Below are positions 61,992 to 64,000 of a DNA stretch of 64,000 nucleotides, one piece after another. Positions within the stretch are counted from its first letter, which is position 1; each line of letters starts with the position of its first letter. The notes beneath the pieces were generated by a model that saw only the letters and a list, made by a program, of their open reading frames with translations, was not told where the DNA came from and did not search any database. Position numbers and translations under genes: made by a program. The stretch comes from Sphaerochaeta sp. (GTDB taxonomy: Bacteria > Spirochaetota > Spirochaetia > Sphaerochaetales > Sphaerochaetaceae), in the NCBI GenBank assembly GCA_018399495.1, contig JAGYOG010000010.1, forward strand, positions 1 through 64,000, written 5' to 3'.

Positions 61992-62618
61992 ATGGGCAAG
62001 AAACGTATCCTAGTGCTGACACTGCTGTTCTTTCTTTCGGTTTCGGGGCTCTATGCACTGCATTTCGAGTATAACGAAAACCTCTCTAAAGCAAGCGATG
62101 TCACCCTGGCAATGACGATGGCAACCCCGGGATTGCTTGTATTCGAGGCACCTGTCTCAGACTATTTGGCAATCGGAGGTAGTTACGGTGCGACTATGGG
62201 AACTGCATACGGAGTACGTACAGTGTTGAAGCAAACCATCCAAGTAGAGCGACCCTATGTAAACGATTCCCCGCTGCCAGAGGGAGTAGATCCATCAGAG
62301 AATTATGAATCCTTTCCTTCCGGCCACACCCTGATGGCCTTCGCCTCTGCTGCCTACACTCAGACCCTCACCAGTCTCTGGTATCCCGACTCCCAGGTGA
62401 TGAGTGTTGCAAGTATTGTAGGCTGGACATTAGCCACTACTACGGCAGTGCTGCGTGTGGCCAGTGGAAATCACTGGCCGACAGATGTGATTGCAGGTGC
62501 GGCCATTGGCAGTGCTTTGGGATTTCTTGGTCCCTACCTTACCGATAAACTCTTTCCACATGATGATTCTGTACAGATTCTGGCAGGTCCAATGGTGGGT
62601 ATGCGGGTAACTTTCTAA
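61992..62618 (+). CDS. PAP2-family phosphatase
   Basis: The 208-residue protein has an N-terminal signal or membrane anchor (LVLTLLFFLSVSGLYAL) and PAP2 motifs: KQTIQVERPY (KX6RP), SFPSGHT, and SGNHWPTDVIAG (HX3D). PAP2 enzymes dephosphorylate lipid phosphates such as undecaprenyl or phosphatidate. The catalytic His residues are present; the Ser-Arg of the third motif reads Ser-Gly, a variation. The ATG at 61992 has GGTAGGGGG upstream. Confidence 0.85.
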   Translation: MGKKRILVLTLLFFLSVSGLYALHFEYNENLSKASDVTLAMTMATPGLLVFEAPVSDYLAIGGSYGATMGTAYGVRTVLKQTIQVERPYVNDSPLPEGVDPSENYESFPSGHTLMAFASAAYTQTLTSLWYPDSQVMSVASIVGWTLATTTAVLRVASGNHWPTDVIAGAAIGSALGFLGPYLTDKLFPHDDSVQILAGPMVGMRVTF

Positions 62619-62646
62619 AAAAACAACGCATCAAATCATGATGCGC
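62618..62646 (-). terminator. Terminator between PAP2 gene and trpB
   Basis: CGCATCA (62628-62634) and TGATGCG (62640-62646) form a 7-bp stem; on the minus strand it is followed by GTT and a T-run (62618-62624). It serves trpB, about 27 bases after its stop, and may also act for the PAP2 gene. Confidence 0.75.
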
Positions 62647-62672
62647 TGTGTTTCTAACAAAAAGCTTCCAAT

Positions 62673-63956
62673 TTATGATTTCTGGATATGGGAGAGGAAC
62701 TCCTCGAACCCATTTTCCTTACCCGTTGGTTCATACTCCACCAAGGGGTAGTGCTCCAGGACATAATCAATATCCTTATCTCCACGGCCTGAGAGATTGA
62801 CCAGGATTATCTCATCTTTCTTCATGGTCTTCGCTAGCTTGATGGCATGAGCCACTGCGTGGCTTGATTCAAGGGCTGGGATAATACCTTCCATCCTGCT
62901 CAATCCATAGAAAGCCTCCACTGCCTCATGATCGGTTGCACTGTCATAGTTGACCCTCCCGATGGTTTTCAGGTAGCTGTGCTGGGGGCCAACGCCAGGA
63001 TAATCCAAACCACTTGCAATGGAGTAGACGGGTAGTGCCTCGCCACTCTCATCTTGCAGGAGGAAGCTTTTAAACCCATGGAGAATACCTACCTTGCCCT
63101 TGGAGAGGGTTGCTGCATGGTCCGGGGTATCCAATCCCTTGCCAGCTGGTTCAACTCCATAGAGCGTGACCTCTGTGTCTTCAAGAAATGCACTAAAGAT
63201 TCCCATGGCATTAGAGCCTCCCCCTACACAAGCGATTACAGCTTCAGGAAGTCGGCCGGCCAGCTCTTGTATCTGAGCTTTTGCTTCAATACCAACCACA
63301 CTCTGGAAATCTCTGACCATCATCGGGAAGGGGTGTGGACCTACCACCGATCCTATGCAGTAAATCTGGGTATCGGGATCTCCTAGGTATGCTTCAAAGG
63401 CTGCATCGACTGCATCCTTGAGAGTCTTGGTACCTCTGGTAACCTCAATCACCTGGGCTCCAAGAATTTTCATCCTGCTTACATTGGGCGCTTCTTTCTT
63501 GATGTCGACTTCTCCCATGTAGATGTCACATTCAAGCCCAAGTAAAGCTGCTGCGGTTGCAAGGGCAACGCCATGTTGTCCAGCCCCTGTTTCAGCAATG
63601 ACCTTCTTCTTTCCCAACTTCTTGGCAAGCAACACTTCCCCAATACAGTGGTTGATCTTGTGAGCACCGGTATGGTTCAAATCTTCCCGCTTCAAGTAGA
63701 TTTGAGCTCCGCCTACCTCTTCGCTAAGGCGTTTTGCATGATAGACAGGGCTGGGTCTTCCTATATAATGCCGCTGGAGAGAGCTGAGTTCTTCAAGGAA
63801 TGCTGGGTCCTGTACAATTTCCTCATAGGCTTTGGTTACCTCGTCCATGACTGTTTGCAACTGTGGAGGTATATAGGAACCTCCGAACTCTCCGAAGCGA
63901 CCATTGGAGTCGGGTAGGTTGGTAGTGTTGATTTCTTTGGTAAGCATGTTCTGCAT
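62673..63956 (-). CDS. trpB: Tryptophan synthase beta chain
   Basis: The 427-residue PLP enzyme condenses indole and serine to tryptophan. Landmarks are [15 protein letters not shown] at the N-terminus, [16 protein letters not shown] with the PLP lysine, [20 protein letters not shown] (PLP phosphate site) and [11 protein letters not shown] near the C-terminus. The size and HTGAHKINH wording fit TrpB1 rather than TrpB2. AAGGAG precedes the ATG at 63956, and TATAGT lies a little further upstream as a possible -10 box. No trpA is next to it within the window. Confidence 0.95.
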   Translation of the reverse strand: MQNMLTKEINTTNLPDSNGRFGEFGGSYIPPQLQTVMDEVTKAYEEIVQDPAFLEELSSLQRHYIGRPSPVYHAKRLSEEVGGAQIYLKREDLNHTGAHKINHCIGEVLLAKKLGKKKVIAETGAGQHGVALATAAALLGLECDIYMGEVDIKKEAPNVSRMKILGAQVIEVTRGTKTLKDAVDAAFEAYLGDPDTQIYCIGSVVGPHPFPMMVRDFQSVVGIEAKAQIQELAGRLPEAVIACVGGGSNAMGIFSAFLEDTEVTLYGVEPAGKGLDTPDHAATLSKGKVGILHGFKSFLLQDESGEALPVYSIASGLDYPGVGPQHSYLKTIGRVNYDSATDHEAVEAFYGLSRMEGIIPALESSHAVAHAIKLAKTMKKDEIILVNLSGRGDKDIDYVLEHYPLVEYEPTGKENGFEEFLSHIQKS

Positions 63957-64000
63957 TGGGTATCTCCTTGTGTTGGGTGTGATGTTACTATAAAGAGAAA

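Noticed and set aside
1-64000. Mobile elements, prophage or CRISPR
   Set aside because: No transposase, integrase, phage structural genes, cas genes or regularly spaced repeats were seen anywhere in the window.

Overview
The window looks like chromosomal DNA of a free-living, carbohydrate-fermenting spirochaete, most likely Sphaerochaeta or a close relative. This is inferred from protein flavour and gene content, not from a marker search: AddAB-type recombination genes, a SWIM-SNF2 helicase, many sugar ABC systems, and an rplM-rpsI locus next to rimO and a UvrD/PcrA helicase. I see no rRNA, tRNA, CRISPR array, prophage or insertion sequence.

Layout. 1-8.5 kb: the start of a membrane protein gene (minus strand), addB-addA, an Ldh2/YiaK-type dehydrogenase, and an uncharacterised polytopic membrane protein. 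8.5-11 kb: divergent L-fucose isomerase and fucose mutarotase genes sharing a LacI-type operator. 11-20.4 kb: an L-rhamnose locus with an AraC-type regulator (frameshifted), L-rhamnose isomerase (broken at its N-terminus), a class II aldolase, a BASS-family transporter, a complete sugar ABC importer (binding protein, ATPase, two permeases) and L-rhamnose mutarotase. 20.4-31.6 kb: a DeoR-type regulator followed by E2, E3 and a fused E1 of a 2-oxoacid dehydrogenase complex, a PHP-domain protein, a short-chain dehydrogenase, a zinc-type dehydrogenase and rhamnulokinase, all co-directional and closely spaced. 31.7-35.1 kb: a SWIM/SNF2 helicase. 35.2-40.3 kb: a second sugar ABC importer, whose binding protein has one in-frame TAG, ending in a LacI-type regulator. 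40.3-48.3 kb: two oxidoreductases divergent from a XylR-like regulator, an FSA-like aldolase, an SGNH hydrolase, then a minus-strand MalY / EFR1 / threonine-aldolase group. 48.4-55.7 kb: an oligopeptide (Opp) operon region with intact oppBCDF but a heavily frameshifted oppA. 55.9-64 kb: housekeeping genes (rimO, uvrD/pcrA, a truncated aminotransferase-like gene, rplM, rpsI, recX, a PAP2 phosphatase, trpB).

How it fits together. The central 8.5-40 kb is a deoxyhexose (L-fucose and L-rhamnose) utilisation region. Three regulator types can be matched tentatively to repeated DNA signals: an AraC-type box duplicated upstream of rhaA and of the rhamnose binding protein; a TTTCGAAA palindrome upstream of that binding protein and of the deoR gene; and a TGTAAACGTTTACA-type operator upstream of the second ABC operon and, with one mismatch, between fucI and fucU. 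The most unusual feature is the E2-E3-E1 complex, PHP protein, SDR and MDR packed between the rhamnose regulator and rhamnulokinase, which suggests an undescribed downstream route for deoxyhexose-derived C3 units or diketo sugars.

Four genes carry lesions (AraC regulator, rhaA, a sugar-binding protein, oppA) while their neighbours are intact. These are either recent gene decay or local consensus errors; the sequence alone cannot decide.
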